This document shows positions 1 through 10,717 of a DNA stretch of 64,000 nt, in pieces. The number at the start of each line of letters is the position of its first letter. The first letter of the stretch is position 1. The stretch lies in NCBI GenBank assembly GCA_001464835.1, contig LNDS01000046.1:40020-104019 (forward strand), given 5' to 3'. Under the pieces are notes generated by a model, which made no database searches, was not told the DNA's origin, and worked only from the letters and a program-made list of their open reading frames with translations. The position numbers and the translations under genes are program-made. This stretch comes from Rhizobiales bacterium Ga0077525 (GTDB taxonomy: Bacteria; Pseudomonadota; Alphaproteobacteria; Rhizobiales; Xanthobacteraceae).

Positions 1-47
1 GACTTGCGATGGCTCACGCTGCGCGTGAGCACCTCAGGGTGACGGAG
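1..47. repeat. Palindromic intergenic repeat, family A, copy 1 (cut by window edge)
   Basis: The right part of the copy shows an inverted repeat (GCTCACGC at 12-19 pairing with GCGTGAGC at 23-30) followed by the end signature CTCAGGGTGACGG. The same end signature closes three other copies in this window (27923-28043, 28578-28694, 36486-36601). The copy lies immediately 3' of ntrC. The left part lies outside the window. Confidence 0.75.
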
Positions 48-52
48 TCGGA

Positions 53-1495
<1,443 letters not shown>

Positions 1496-1504
1496 TCTGT
1501 TACC

Positions 1505-2647
1505 TCACGGGCTCTGGACGGACGGCGCATCGTCGATGACGCCGTCGCCGCTGTAGATGGGCATCAGCACGCGGAAGGTGGTCCGCCGCGGCTGCGATTC
1601 ACATTCGATAATTCCGCCGTGGTCGCCGACGATTTTGGCAACCAGAGCAAGGCCGAGACCGCTGCCGGTCCGCTTCGTGGTGACGAAGGGATCGAACAGA
1701 TGCGGCATGAGATCGTCCGGCACGCCAGGCCCGTTGTCGCGGACGCAGAATTCGAGCGGCAGCGATACGCGCGCATTGGTGCCGGGCACGGCAAGCCGCA
1801 CGCCGGGACGGAACGCGGTGGTCAACTGGATTTCGCCGTCGGCGGCGGTCTCGCCGATCGCCTCGGCGGCGTTCTTCACGAGGTTGAGGAACACCTGGAT
1901 GAGCTGGTCGCGGTTGGCCAGCACCGGCGGCAGCGACGGGTCGTATTCCTTGACGAACTTGATGTGGCGGGCAAAGCCGGTCTGCGCCAGCCGCATGACG
2001 TGATCCAAGATAACATGGATGTTGACCGGCTCGCGTTCGACCGGACGTTCGTCGGCGAACACTTCCATGCGGTCGACCAGCTTCACGATGCGGTCGGTCT
2101 CGTCGCAAATGAGCGTGGTGAGCTGGCGGTCTTCGTCGCCGGCGGATTGCTCGAGCAACTGGGCGGCGCCGCGAATGCCGGACAACGGGTTCTTGATTTC
2201 ATGCGCCAGCATGGCGGCGAGCGCGATCACCGAGCGCGCGGCGCCGCGATGCGTCAACTGGCGGTCCATCTTGTCGGCGATGGTGCGTTCCTGCAGCATG
2301 ACGATGACGTGGTTGTCGTATTCCGCCAAGGGCGCGACGTGCAGATCGACCAGCCGTTCGCCCGGATTGCGCGGCGTCGCCAGATCGACCTTGTATTCGT
2401 TGACCGCCGAGCCCGTGCGGCGCACCTGCTCGATCAAGGTCAACAGCGGCGAGCCGAACGGCACCAGATCGCGCAGCATGTTCCGGCGCAGCATCGGGAT
2501 CGAGGCTTCAAAAAACTGTTCGGCGGCGACATTGGCGTCGGCGATCTTGCCGTCCGGCGACACCATGATCACCGGATGCGGCAGTGCATTGAGCATGGCG
2601 TCGGCGGAGATGGTCTCGCGCGTGGAAACGGCGTGAGCGCGGCTCAT
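1505..2647 (-). CDS. ntrB: Nitrogen regulation sensor histidine kinase NtrB
   Basis: A cytosolic two-component kinase/phosphatase that phosphorylates NtrC under nitrogen limitation and is normally controlled by PII. In 380 residues there is an N-terminal PAS-like sensor (about 15-125), a HisKA domain with the phosphorylated H149 in [13 protein letters not shown], and a C-terminal ATPase domain with DNGPGVP and [18 protein letters not shown]. There are no membrane segments, as expected for NtrB. Its ATG overlaps the dusB stop by four bases, which implies translational coupling. The start is supported by this overlap and by family length. Confidence 0.96.
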   Translation of the reverse strand: MSRAHAVSTRETISADAMLNALPHPVIMVSPDGKIADANVAAEQFFEASIPMLRRNMLRDLVPFGSPLLTLIEQVRRTGSAVNEYKVDLATPRNPGERLVDLHVAPLAEYDNHVIVMLQERTIADKMDRQLTHRGAARSVIALAAMLAHEIKNPLSGIRGAAQLLEQSAGDEDRQLTTLICDETDRIVKLVDRMEVFADERPVEREPVNIHVILDHVMRLAQTGFARHIKFVKEYDPSLPPVLANRDQLIQVFLNLVKNAAEAIGETAADGEIQLTTAFRPGVRLAVPGTNARVSLPLEFCVRDNGPGVPDDLMPHLFDPFVTTKRTGSGLGLALVAKIVGDHGGIIECESQPRRTTFRVLMPIYSGDGVIDDAPSVQSP

Positions 2648-3693
2648 GCGGCAGTCCTCCAGCCGAAGGCGTCATAGGCCTCGGCTAAAAACTTGCGTGC
2701 ATCGACCGGCTGTTCGGCGGTCAATACGCGGGCGCGGTGCGTCTTCAACAGATCGTCGGATGCGCCGGCGCTCTCGGCCGCGGCATCGAGCGCCCAGGCA
2801 AGATGCTTGCGGGCATGCTTGCGGCCGATTTTGACGCCGTGATGCGTCAGCATCTCGTCATACATCGCATCGATCAACGCCAGTTGTTCGCTCAAGGGCG
2901 GTGCGCCTTCGCGTTTGCCACTGTCGAGATACCGCGCGACCTGGCCGGGAAACCACGGCCGGCCTTGCGCGGCGCGGCCGACCATCACCGCGTCGGCGCC
3001 GGACGCTTTGAGTGCGCGGTCGGCATCGTCGAACGAGCGAATGTCGCCATTGACGATGACCGGAACGCCGACCGATTGCTTGACTTCGCGCACAGCGGCC
3101 CAGTCGGCGCTGCCGTCATAGAACTGGCAACGGGTGCGGCCATGCACCGTGATCATTTTGACGCCGGCATTTTCAGCGCGTCGCGCCAGCTCCGGCGCAT
3201 TGAGCGATGTCGTGTCCCAGCCGAGCCGCATCTTCAAGGTCACCGGCACCTTCACAGCGTTGACGGTGGCGTCGATGAGCGTGAGAGCGTGGTCGAGATC
3301 GCGCATCAGTGCCGAACCGGCCGAACCATTGGTCACCTGCTTGGACGGGCAACCCATATTGATGTCGATGATCTGTGCGCCCTGCCCCTCGACGATGCGG
3401 GCGCCCTCCGCCATCCAGTGCGTTTCGCAGCCGGCGAGCTGCACGACGTTGATGGCGACACCGTCGCCGCGGCTGCGCACATTGGCCTCACGCTGGCCCT
3501 GCGCCAAGCCGGCGCAAGCCGTCATCTCGGACACGACCAAGCCGGCGCCGAGGCGCTCGGCGGCGCGGCGGAACGGCGCGTCGGTAATGCCGGACATCGG
3601 CGCCAAAATCACGCGATTCGGCACAGCCACGGAACCGACATTCAATGTCGCTGCCGGAAACATTGCCCCCGCGTTGAGACCTCTGCCCATCAT
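2644..3693 (-). CDS. dusB: tRNA-dihydrouridine synthase DusB (NifR3 family)
   Basis: Reduces specific uridines in the tRNA D-loop to dihydrouridine using FMN and NADPH. The 349-residue protein opens the TIM barrel with [17 protein letters not shown] (about 28-44). It has catalytic C115 in [10 protein letters not shown] and FMN-phosphate-binding segments VIVNGDI and [11 protein letters not shown]. It is the first gene of the nifR3-ntrB-ntrC operon. Two adjacent ATG codons (3693 and 3690) can serve as the start. The 217-base gap to the divergent ispDF gene must hold both promoters; I could not define either confidently. Confidence 0.95.
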   Translation of the reverse strand: MMGRGLNAGAMFPAATLNVGSVAVPNRVILAPMSGITDAPFRRAAERLGAGLVVSEMTACAGLAQGQREANVRSRGDGVAINVVQLAGCETHWMAEGARIVEGQGAQIIDINMGCPSKQVTNGSAGSALMRDLDHALTLIDATVNAVKVPVTLKMRLGWDTTSLNAPELARRAENAGVKMITVHGRTRCQFYDGSADWAAVREVKQSVGVPVIVNGDIRSFDDADRALKASGADAVMVGRAAQGRPWFPGQVARYLDSGKREGAPPLSEQLALIDAMYDEMLTHHGVKIGRKHARKHLAWALDAAAESAGASDDLLKTHRARVLTAEQPVDARKFLAEAYDAFGWRTAA

Positions 3694-3910
3694 TTAGGCG
3701 ATACCTTTCATTGCTTAGAGTTTAGCCATTTTACCGGACCGTGCAAGTGCTGCACTGCAATATTTTGCTCATGCTTAAGTTTGCGGGGTGCATAAGTCGC
3801 GCTTTTGGCCATGGTCCTTGCCCGAATGCAGGTTTGCCATTTAGGCATCAGGCGCGTTTCCGCCGGAGCCCGGAACGCGGTAAAGCGGTGGTTCAGGAGT
3901 GCCTCCTAGC

Positions 3911-5104
3911 ATGGCGTCAGAGACCGGGGAAAAAGTCGCAGCCGTGATCGTCGCCGCCGGGCGCGGCACCCGCGCCGGCCAAAGCGATGTGCCGAAGCAG
4001 TTCCGCGCAATCGGCGGCGAGACCCTGTTGCGGCGGACCCTTGGCCTGTTCGCCGACAAAACCCTGTGCGGCCTGGCTCAGACCGTCATCCATCCCGACA
4101 ATACCGCGCTCTATGCGCAGGCCGCCGAAGGCTTTGCGCTGTTGCCGCCGGTGCACGGCGGCGCCACCCGGCAGGCCTCCGTCCATGCCGGGCTGGAGGC
4201 GCTGGTGCCGCATGCGCCGGACGTTGTGCTGGTGCACGACGCCGCGCGGCCCTTCGCCAGCCGCGCGCTGGTCGCGCGCGCCATTGACGCGGCGCGGAAA
4301 ACCGGCGCGGCGATCCCGGGACTGCCGGTGACCGACACGATCAAAAGCATCGACCGGCGCGGCTTTGTCGGCGAGACTCTGGCACGCGATTCTCTGCGCG
4401 CGGTGCAGACGCCGCAGGCCTTTGCGTTTGAACCTTTGCTCGAGGCGCATCGCCGCGCGGTGCGCGAAGGACGCGACGACTTCACCGACGATGCGGCGAT
4501 TGCCGAATGGGCCGGGATGCAGGTATCCGTATTCGACGGCGAGAGCGGCAATATCAAGATCACTCATCCGGAAGATTTCATGCGCGCCGAAGCGATGACC
4601 ATGGGACTTCTCGGTGATGTACGCACCGGCAGCGGCATCGATGTGCATGCCTTCGGAGCCGGTGACCATGTCATCGTCGGTGGCATCAACATTCCGCACG
4701 TCCAGGCCCTCACCGGCCATTCCGATGCCGACGTCGGCTTGCACGCGCTGACCGACGCCATCCTTGGCGCGCTGGCCGACGGCGACATCGGCGCGCATTT
4801 TCCGCCGAGCGATCCGCAATGGCGCGGCGCATCGTCCGACCGGTTTTTGCAATTCGCTATCGAGCGCGTGAGCGCGCGGGGCGGCCGCATCGCGCATCTC
4901 GATCTCACGATTGTTTGCGAACGGCCCAAAATCGGCCCGCACCGCGACGCCATGCGCGCCTCGATCGCCCGCATCGCCGGCATCGATATCGGCCGCGTCG
5001 CCGTGAAGGCGACCACCAGCGAGCAACTAGGCTTTACCGGACGCGGCGAAGGCATCGCCGCCTATGCGACGGCGACCGTCAGACTTCCCTGGAGCGAACC
5101 ATGA
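3911..5104 (+). CDS. ispDF: Bifunctional MEP-pathway enzyme IspD/IspF
   Basis: Fuses 4-diphosphocytidyl-2C-methyl-D-erythritol synthase (IspD, about 1-225) to 2C-methyl-D-erythritol 2,4-cyclodiphosphate synthase (IspF, about 235-397), two steps of non-mevalonate isoprenoid synthesis. IspD shows [13 protein letters not shown] and [10 protein letters not shown]. IspF shows the metal site GIDVHAFG, the [19 protein letters not shown] segment and [17 protein letters not shown]. The IspDF fusion is common in alphaproteobacteria. I chose the ATG at 3911 (397 residues). A GTG at 3899 is in frame, but the AGGAG at 3895-3899 overlaps it and serves the ATG better. The dxr gene of the same pathway is at 52.1 kb. 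Confidence 0.96.
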   Translation: MASETGEKVAAVIVAAGRGTRAGQSDVPKQFRAIGGETLLRRTLGLFADKTLCGLAQTVIHPDNTALYAQAAEGFALLPPVHGGATRQASVHAGLEALVPHAPDVVLVHDAARPFASRALVARAIDAARKTGAAIPGLPVTDTIKSIDRRGFVGETLARDSLRAVQTPQAFAFEPLLEAHRRAVREGRDDFTDDAAIAEWAGMQVSVFDGESGNIKITHPEDFMRAEAMTMGLLGDVRTGSGIDVHAFGAGDHVIVGGINIPHVQALTGHSDADVGLHALTDAILGALADGDIGAHFPPSDPQWRGASSDRFLQFAIERVSARGGRIAHLDLTIVCERPKIGPHRDAMRASIARIAGIDIGRVAVKATTSEQLGFTGRGEGIAAYATATVRLPWSEP

Positions 5105-5688
5105 GATATCAAATAACCGAAGCGGCCGACATGCTGGTCAAATTGTGCATCGAAAAGAAACTGACCCTCGCTACCGCCGAATCCTGCACCGGCGGCCTGG
5201 TTGCCGGCGCCTTGACCGACGTGCCGGGTTCTTCGGCCGTGTTCGATCGCGGTTACATCACCTATTCGAACGCCGCCAAGCAGCAGATGCTCGGCGTGCC
5301 GCCGGCGACGCTGAAACGCTACGGCGCGGTCAGCCGGCAGACGGCCGAGGCGATGGCAAGCGGTGCGCTGACCAGAAGCAAGGTCGATTTCGCCGTGGCG
5401 GTCACCGGCGTTGCCGGGCCCGACGGCGGCACAGCGGAAAAGCCGGTCGGGCTGGTGCATTTCGCCGTCGCGGCGCGCGACGGCGCCTCGATGATTGCGG
5501 CCAAGCGCTTTGAAGGCAACCGCGAAGAGGTGCGGCACCAGTCTGTGGTGCAGGCATTGCGCATGTTGCGCGACCTTGTGGTTGGCGAAGAGGCCGAACG
5601 GCCGCGGTGGAAACCGCCGCAAAAGCCGGTCCGTCCGGTGATCGAGGAAGTGGTCATCAAGCCGTGGCCGGACCGGGAGCGGCGCTGA
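5101..5688 (+). CDS. pncC: CinA C-terminal-type nicotinamide-nucleotide amidohydrolase (PncC)
   Basis: Probably deamidates NMN to nicotinate mononucleotide in pyridine-nucleotide recycling. The 195-residue protein is a stand-alone CinA C-terminal domain: [13 protein letters not shown] with candidate nucleophile S28, [18 protein letters not shown], and [18 protein letters not shown]. The last 30 or so residues are a proline- and charge-rich tail ([13 protein letters not shown]) beyond the usual fold. Its ATG overlaps the ispDF stop (ATGA), so the two are translationally coupled. The start follows from this overlap; the frame stays open upstream only within ispDF. Confidence 0.9.
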   Translation: MRYQITEAADMLVKLCIEKKLTLATAESCTGGLVAGALTDVPGSSAVFDRGYITYSNAAKQQMLGVPPATLKRYGAVSRQTAEAMASGALTRSKVDFAVAVTGVAGPDGGTAEKPVGLVHFAVAARDGASMIAAKRFEGNREEVRHQSVVQALRMLRDLVVGEEAERPRWKPPQKPVRPVIEEVVIKPWPDRERR

Positions 5689-5698
5689 GCGCAAAAAT

Positions 5699-6190
5699 AT
5701 GAGCGACCTCACCGGCTGGCAGCGCCATGCGCGCATCGCCGCTTTCCCCGTCATCGCCGTCTTCGCCGCTTTGCTGCTCGGTCAATTCGCCACCTTTCCT
5801 AACTTGCCCTGGTATGCCGGCCTGACCAAGCCGCCGTTCAATCCGCCCAACTGGATCTTCGGTCCGGTGTGGACGACCCTCTATGTCCTGATGGCCTTTG
5901 CAGCGTTCCGCATCGCGCGGCTGCCGCCTTCGCCGGCGCGGCGCGCGGCGCTCGTGCTGTTCTATCTGCAACTGCTGCTCAACGCGGCGTGGCCGTGGAT
6001 GTTCTTTGCCGCGCATTCGCCGCTGCTCGGACTGATCAACATCGTGCCGCAAGTTATTTTGGTGGTGGCGACAGCGACCGTGTTTATTCGTCTCGACCGC
6101 GTCGCCGGCATCTGTTTGTTGCCGCTGGTGGCTTGGATTGGCTTCGCAACCGTTCTCAACGCGGCGATCTGGCGGCTCAACGGCGGATGA
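5699..6190 (+). CDS. tspO: TspO/MBR family membrane protein
   Basis: Polytopic membrane protein of the TspO (translocator protein/benzodiazepine receptor) family, which binds porphyrins and sterol-like ligands. In phototrophic alphaproteobacteria it modulates tetrapyrrole export. The 163 residues form five predicted membrane segments. Family hallmarks are LTKPPFNPPNWIFGPVWT (about 42-59), the LLLNAAWPWMFF segment and a Trp/Pro-rich loop. It starts 10 bases after pncC and ends in an ATGA overlap with the next gene. The precise role in this organism cannot be told from sequence. Confidence 0.93.
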   Translation: MSDLTGWQRHARIAAFPVIAVFAALLLGQFATFPNLPWYAGLTKPPFNPPNWIFGPVWTTLYVLMAFAAFRIARLPPSPARRAALVLFYLQLLLNAAWPWMFFAAHSPLLGLINIVPQVILVVATATVFIRLDRVAGICLLPLVAWIGFATVLNAAIWRLNGG

Positions 6191-6621
6191 CCGATCTTGC
6201 CGCCTATGCCGGTCTGTTCGCGGCGGCGCTGATCGCGGCCACGATCCTGCCGATGCAGTCGGAAGCGGCTTTGGTCGCCCTGCTGGTGTCCGGCTATTCG
6301 CCATGGGCGCTCCTGATCGTCGCCAGCATCGGCAATGTGCTGGGCTCGGTCATCAACTGGCTGCTCGGCCGCGGCATTGAACGCTTCCGTGACCGGCGCT
6401 GGTTTCCCGCCAATGAGGCGGCGCTCGACCGCGCGCAAGGCTGGTACCGGCGTTACGGCAAGTGGTCGCTGCTGCTGAGCTGGGCGCCCATCATCGGCGA
6501 TCCGCTGACGGTGATCGCCGGGGTCATGCGCGAGCCGTTGCCGGTGTTTCTATTGCTCGTCACCATCGCCAAAGTTGGGCGCTATGCCGTGCTGACCGTG
6601 GCAACGCTCGGGTTTCTCTAG
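6187..6621 (+). CDS. YqaA-like small VTT/DedA-related membrane protein
   Basis: Inner-membrane protein of 144 residues related to YqaA and the SNARE-associated (VTT/DedA) family. Some members of that family flip or transport lipids; the function of the short YqaA branch is not established. The sequence shows several hydrophobic helices, SIGNVLGSVINWLLGRGIERF (read as two parts, about 50-70), the RAQGWYRRYGKWSLLLSW re-entrant-like segment and a C-terminal helix. The start overlaps the tspO stop by four bases, which sets the ATG and suggests co-production with TspO. Confidence 0.8.
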   Translation: MTDLAAYAGLFAAALIAATILPMQSEAALVALLVSGYSPWALLIVASIGNVLGSVINWLLGRGIERFRDRRWFPANEAALDRAQGWYRRYGKWSLLLSWAPIIGDPLTVIAGVMREPLPVFLLLVTIAKVGRYAVLTVATLGFL

Positions 6622-6636
6622 GGTCTCTTGTTTTGT

Positions 6637-6682
6637 CGCGTTTTCTTTACGCGAACCGGTTCCCACTTCGCTCGAAAACGCT
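6637..6682. repeat. Short palindromic repeat, family D-like, between convergent genes
   Basis: GCGTTTTC (6638-6645) pairs with GAAAACGC (6674-6681) around a core containing GAACCGGTTCCCACTTCG. The core resembles, on the opposite strand, the one in the repeat at 30445-30493. It fills the gap between the convergent YqaA-like and Coq10-like genes and abuts the stop codon of the latter, so it may act as a bidirectional 3' end. Confidence 0.6.
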
Positions 6683-7141
6683 CTATGCGCTCTTCTTGCC
6701 GTAAACCTTGTCGGCGCGCTGCTCGAAGGCGACGGCGAATTTGCGGAACGCCGTGTCGAACATCGCGCCCATCAGCATGGCGAGCGTGCGGCTCTTGAAT
6801 TCGTAGTCGATGAAGAACTCGACCTCGCAGCTCGTGTCGCCGGTTGGCTTGAAGGTCCAGCGGTTCTGCAAACGGCTGAAAGGACCGTCGAGATATTCGA
6901 CCAGGATTTGCAGGTTCGGTTTATCGAGCGTGACGCGGCTGGTAAACGTTTGGCTGATAACCTTGTAGGCGACCGTCATGGCGGCGACCACGACAATGGT
7001 GTCGCCCTTTTCCGTGCGGCTGCGCACTTTCAAGGCCGTGCACAGCGGCACAAACTCCGGATATTGATCGACGTCGGCGACCAGATCGAACATGTCGGCG
7101 GCCGCATGACGGACGCGGCGTTTGGTGGCGAATTGCGGCAT
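6683..7141 (-). CDS. Coq10/RatA-like START-domain protein
   Basis: A 152-residue polyketide-cyclase/START-like protein related to mitochondrial Coq10, a ubiquinone-binding chaperone for respiration, and to E. coli RatA. The start MPQFATKRRVRHAAADMFDLV and the segment VDQYPEFVPLCTALKV are typical, as is EVEFFIDYEFKSRTLAMLMG. It lies 3 bases after the lipA stop in the PDH/lipoate operon. That setting favours a quinone or respiratory role over the ribosome-association toxin name often attached by homology. Many automated annotations call it a RatA family toxin; the sequence gives no support for an antitoxin partner. Confidence 0.88.
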   Translation of the reverse strand: MPQFATKRRVRHAAADMFDLVADVDQYPEFVPLCTALKVRSRTEKGDTIVVVAAMTVAYKVISQTFTSRVTLDKPNLQILVEYLDGPFSRLQNRWTFKPTGDTSCEVEFFIDYEFKSRTLAMLMGAMFDTAFRKFAVAFEQRADKVYGKKSA

Positions 7142-7144
7142 GGA

Positions 7145-8095
7145 CTATTGCTTGGCCAGCCGCGCCGCCTTCAGCCGCGCGAAGTCGTCGCCGGCGTGAT
7201 GCGACGAGCGCGTCAGCGGCGACGCCGACACCATCAGGAAGCCCTTCGAATAGGCGATGGTTTCGAGCGACTTGAATTCGTCGGGCGGCACGAAGCGCTT
7301 CACTTCGGCGTGCTTGCGCGTCGGTTGCAGATATTGCCCGATGGTGAGGAAATCGACATTGGCCGAGCGCAGATCGTCCATGACCTGGAGGATTTCGTTT
7401 CGCTCTTCTCCCAAGCCCACCATGATGCCGGACTTGGTAAAAATGGTGGGGTCGATTTCCTTGACCTGCTGCAACAGCCGCAGCGAATGGAAATAACGCG
7501 CGCCGGGACGGATGGTCAGATAGAGCGACGGCACGGTTTCCAGATTGTGGTTGAACACGTCCGGCTTGGCATCGACCACGACTTTCAGCGCGCCGTCTTT
7601 GCGCAGGAAATCCGGTGTGAGAATTTCAATGGTCGTGCCCGGTGCGTGCGTGCGAATGGCGCGAATGGTCTGGGCAAAATGCTGCGCGCCGCCATCGGCG
7701 AGATCGTCGCGATCGACCGAGGTGACGACGATATGCGCGAGACCCAGTTTCGCGGTCGCCTGGGCGACATGCTCGGGCTCGAGCACATCGAGTGCGCCCG
7801 GCAGGCCGGTCTTGACGTTACAGAACGAACAGGCGCGCGTGCAGGTGTCGCCCATGATCATGAAGGTGGCGTGCTTCTTCTCCCAGCACTCGCCGATATT
7901 CGGGCAGCCGGCCTCCTCGCAGACGGTGACGAGGCCGTTCTCGCGCATGATGGCGCTGGTCGTCGCATAGCCCGCCGACACCGGCGCCTTGACGCGGATC
8001 CAGTCCGGCTTTTTCAGCACGGCCGAATCCGGGCGGTTCGCCTTTTCCGGGTGGCGCGGGCGCGGATTGTTGATCAGGTCGAGGACGACAGCCAT
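7145..8095 (-). CDS. lipA: Lipoyl synthase
   Basis: Radical-SAM enzyme that inserts two sulfur atoms into protein-bound octanoyl groups, producing the lipoyl cofactor of PDH and related complexes. In 316 residues the auxiliary cluster ligands are C59, C64 and C70 ([12 protein letters not shown]). The radical-SAM cluster ligands are C85, C89 and C92 (CTRACSFC). It is downstream of the PDH genes on the same strand, separated from them by cysK, and is followed after 3 bases by the Coq10-like gene. The location makes biochemical sense because PdhB and PdhC both carry lipoyl domains. Confidence 0.97.
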   Translation of the reverse strand: MAVVLDLINNPRPRHPEKANRPDSAVLKKPDWIRVKAPVSAGYATTSAIMRENGLVTVCEEAGCPNIGECWEKKHATFMIMGDTCTRACSFCNVKTGLPGALDVLEPEHVAQATAKLGLAHIVVTSVDRDDLADGGAQHFAQTIRAIRTHAPGTTIEILTPDFLRKDGALKVVVDAKPDVFNHNLETVPSLYLTIRPGARYFHSLRLLQQVKEIDPTIFTKSGIMVGLGEERNEILQVMDDLRSANVDFLTIGQYLQPTRKHAEVKRFVPPDEFKSLETIAYSKGFLMVSASPLTRSSHHAGDDFARLKAARLAKQ

Positions 8096-8157
8096 GGAGC
8101 ATACTTACGGCCGCGGACGGCGGGCCGCAAGGCCGTGCGGCACGGGTCTGCCCTGCC

Positions 8158-9216
8158 TCACGCGGCCGGTTTCGGCGGCAGACGATGGTTCGGCGTCGAT
8201 GTCGAGATCGCCAACTCGTCATCGTTCATGTCGGCGCCGATGTGGGCGAACAAAGGCGTCGACAGATAGCGCTCGCCGGTGTCCGGCAACATGCACAGAA
8301 TGGTCGAGCCGGGCGCGGCGGTTTTCGCCACTTCAAGCGCGCCGGCAAAGGTCGCCCCGGCGGTGATGCCGACGAAGATGCCTTCCTGCTGCGCCAGATC
8401 GCGGCTGCATTTCATCGCGTCGGGACCGGCGATCGTGATCACCTGCGCGATGACGCCGGCATCGATGGCTTCCGATGTGATCTTCGGAATGAAGTTCGGA
8501 CTCCAGCCCTGCATCGGATGCGGCTTGAACGATGTGTTCGGCTTGGCCGGGGATCCGTCCGGATTGCGCTCCTGCGGTGTCTTGTTGGTGAGCATCGGCG
8601 CATCGGCCGGCTCGCAAACGACGATCCTGGTGTTCGGCATTTCCTTTATCAGCACCCGCGAAACGCCGGTCAGCGTGCCGCCGGTGCCGAAGCCGGTGAC
8701 CCAGTAATCGAGCTTTTCGCCCTTGAAGTCGTTGACGATCTCGCGCGCGGTGGTGCGCGCATGCATGTCGGGATTGGCTTCGTTCTCGAACTGCCGCGTC
8801 AGGAACCAGCCATTGACCTTGGCGAGTTCTGCCGCCTTGTTGACCATGCCGAGGCCACCTTCGGAGGCCGGCGTCAGCACCACCTTGGCGCCGAGGAAGC
8901 GCATCAGTTTGCGGCGTTCGACCGAGAAGCTTTCCGCCATGGTCAGCACCAGCGGATAGCCTTTGGCGGCGCAGACCATGGCCAATCCGATGCCGGTATT
9001 GCCGGATGTACCTTCGACCACGGTCTGCCCCGGCTTCAACTCGCCGGACTTCTCGGCGGCCTCGATGATGCCGAGCGCCAGCCGGTCCTTGACCGAGCCG
9101 AGCGGATTGAAGGCTTCGATCTTCACGTAGAGATTGATGCCTTTCGGAGCGAGCTTGTTGATGCGCACTACCGGCGTGTTGCCGACGGTGCCGAGGATGG
9201 AATCGAATTTGGCCAT
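8158..9216 (-). CDS. cysK: Cysteine synthase A (O-acetylserine sulfhydrylase)
   Basis: PLP enzyme making cysteine from O-acetylserine and sulfide. The PLP lysine is K43 in NPLGSVKDR; EGTSGNTGIGLA and GTGGTLTGVS bind substrate and cofactor phosphate. The length of 352 residues exceeds the usual 310-325, because of a C-terminal stretch after FAHIG ending NHRLPPKPAA. The ATG at 9216 gives the canonical MAKFDSILGTVGNTP start; the frame stays open upstream only across lpdA. The gene sits between lpdA and lipA, which are usually neighbours in relatives, so it looks like an insertion into the PDH-lipoate block. Cysteine also supplies sulfur for the Fe-S clusters LipA consumes. Confidence 0.95.
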   Translation of the reverse strand: MAKFDSILGTVGNTPVVRINKLAPKGINLYVKIEAFNPLGSVKDRLALGIIEAAEKSGELKPGQTVVEGTSGNTGIGLAMVCAAKGYPLVLTMAESFSVERRKLMRFLGAKVVLTPASEGGLGMVNKAAELAKVNGWFLTRQFENEANPDMHARTTAREIVNDFKGEKLDYWVTGFGTGGTLTGVSRVLIKEMPNTRIVVCEPADAPMLTNKTPQERNPDGSPAKPNTSFKPHPMQGWSPNFIPKITSEAIDAGVIAQVITIAGPDAMKCSRDLAQQEGIFVGITAGATFAGALEVAKTAAPGSTILCMLPDTGERYLSTPLFAHIGADMNDDELAISTSTPNHRLPPKPAA

Positions 9217-9248
9217 CGGTTCTCTCCCGGTGTTGCTCCTATCGCAGC

Positions 9249-10667
9249 TTACATATTGAGGACGCGGCCGTACGCATCCAGCACCGCTTCCTTCATCGTC
9301 TCCGACAAAGTCGGATGCGGGAAGATGGTGTGCATCAATTCTTCCTCGGTCGTCTCCAGGTTCATCGCGACGACGAAGCCCTGAATGAGTTCGGTGACTT
9401 CGGCGCCGACCAGATGCGCGCCCAGCAACTGGCCGGTCTTCTTGTCGAAGATGACCTTGACCAGGCCCTGATCCTCGCCGAGCGCGATCGCCTTGCCGTT
9501 GCCGATGAACGGAAAGCGGCCGACGCGGATATCGAGGCCCTTGGCCTTGGCGGCGGCCTCGGTCAGGCCGACGGAGGCAATCTGCGGCGTGCAATAGGTG
9601 CAGCCGGGGATTTTCAATTTGTCCATCGGATGCGGATGCATCCCCTTGATCGCCTCGATGCAAATGACGCCTTCGTGCTCGGCCTTGTGCGCCAGCATCG
9701 GCGGGCCGCAGACATCGCCAATGGCGTAGATGCCGGGGATGTTGGTCTTGTTGAAGTCATCGACCTTGACGACGCCGCGCTCGATTTTGACGCCGAGCTT
9801 TTCCAGCCCGATGTTTTCGATATTGCCGACGACGCCGACCGCGGCAATGACGCGGTCGACCGTGACCTGTTGCGTTTTGCCGCCCTCTTCGATGGTGGCG
9901 GTGACGCTGTCGGCCTTCTTGTCGAGCTTGGTCACCTTGGCGTTGGCGATGATCTTGAAGCCCTGCTTCTCGAAAGCTTTGCGGGCAAAGGCGGCGATCT
10001 CGGCATCCTCGACGGGCAAAATTTGCGGCAGCACCTCGACCACGGTCACCTCGGCGCCCATGGTGCGGTAGAACGAGGCGAACTCGATGCCGATGGCGCC
10101 GGAGCCGACGACCAGCAACGATTTCGGCATCTTGTCGGGGTTCATCGCCTCGAAATAGGTCCAGACCAGTTTCTTGTCCGGCTCGAGGCCCGGCAATACG
10201 CGCGGCCTGGCTCCAGTGGCGACGATAATGTGCTTGGCGGTGTAGGCGCCCGGGCCGGACGCGCCTTTCGGCGCTTCGCTCTTCGACGCCTTGACGGTGA
10301 CCTTGCCGGGCGCATCAATGGTGGCCTCGCCCCAGATCAAAGTGACCTTGTTCTTCTTCAACAGAAAGCCGACGCCGGTGTTCATGCGGCCGGCGACATT
10401 GCGCGAACGCTTGATGACGGCGGCCGGATCGAACGCGATGTTGTCGGCCGACAGGCCGTAATCCTTGGCGTGCTGCATGTAGTGGAAAATCTCGGCCGAG
10501 CGCAGCAGCGCCTTGGTCGGAATGCAGCCCCAGTTCGAGCAGATGCCGCCGAGAAAATCGCGCTCGACCACGGCGACCTTGAAGCCAAGCTGCGCGGCGC
10601 GAATGGCGGTGACATAGCCGCCCGGGCCGGAGCCGATGATGAGGACGTCAAAATTGGTATCGGCCAT
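9249..10667 (-). CDS. lpdA: Dihydrolipoyl dehydrogenase (E3 of PDH)
   Basis: FAD flavoprotein that reoxidises dihydrolipoyl groups and passes electrons to NAD+. The 472-residue protein starts with the FAD motif LIIGSGPGGYVTAIRAAQLG and has the redox disulfide C43/C48 in GGICSNWGCIPTKALL. An NAD-binding VVGSGAIGIEFASFY follows, with the C-terminal HPTLSE catalytic region. It follows pdhC after 50 bases. It may also serve 2-oxoglutarate dehydrogenase or glycine cleavage, but proximity makes PDH the main partner. Confidence 0.97.
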   Translation of the reverse strand: MADTNFDVLIIGSGPGGYVTAIRAAQLGFKVAVVERDFLGGICSNWGCIPTKALLRSAEIFHYMQHAKDYGLSADNIAFDPAAVIKRSRNVAGRMNTGVGFLLKKNKVTLIWGEATIDAPGKVTVKASKSEAPKGASGPGAYTAKHIIVATGARPRVLPGLEPDKKLVWTYFEAMNPDKMPKSLLVVGSGAIGIEFASFYRTMGAEVTVVEVLPQILPVEDAEIAAFARKAFEKQGFKIIANAKVTKLDKKADSVTATIEEGGKTQQVTVDRVIAAVGVVGNIENIGLEKLGVKIERGVVKVDDFNKTNIPGIYAIGDVCGPPMLAHKAEHEGVICIEAIKGMHPHPMDKLKIPGCTYCTPQIASVGLTEAAAKAKGLDIRVGRFPFIGNGKAIALGEDQGLVKVIFDKKTGQLLGAHLVGAEVTELIQGFVVAMNLETTEEELMHTIFPHPTLSETMKEAVLDAYGRVLNM

Positions 10668-10717
10668 GGCCTTGCCTTTGCTCGCACGTCAGCGCCGCTA
10701 ACGGCGGCCGACGAAAA

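Noticed and set aside
3899..3910. GTG at 3899 as the start of ispDF
   Set aside because: It overlaps the only plausible ribosome-binding site, and the added residues are not part of the family; the ATG at 3911 is better.
6683..7141. RatA-type toxin of a toxin-antitoxin system
   Set aside because: The fold is shared with Coq10; there is no antitoxin gene beside it, and the PDH/lipA context fits a respiratory role.
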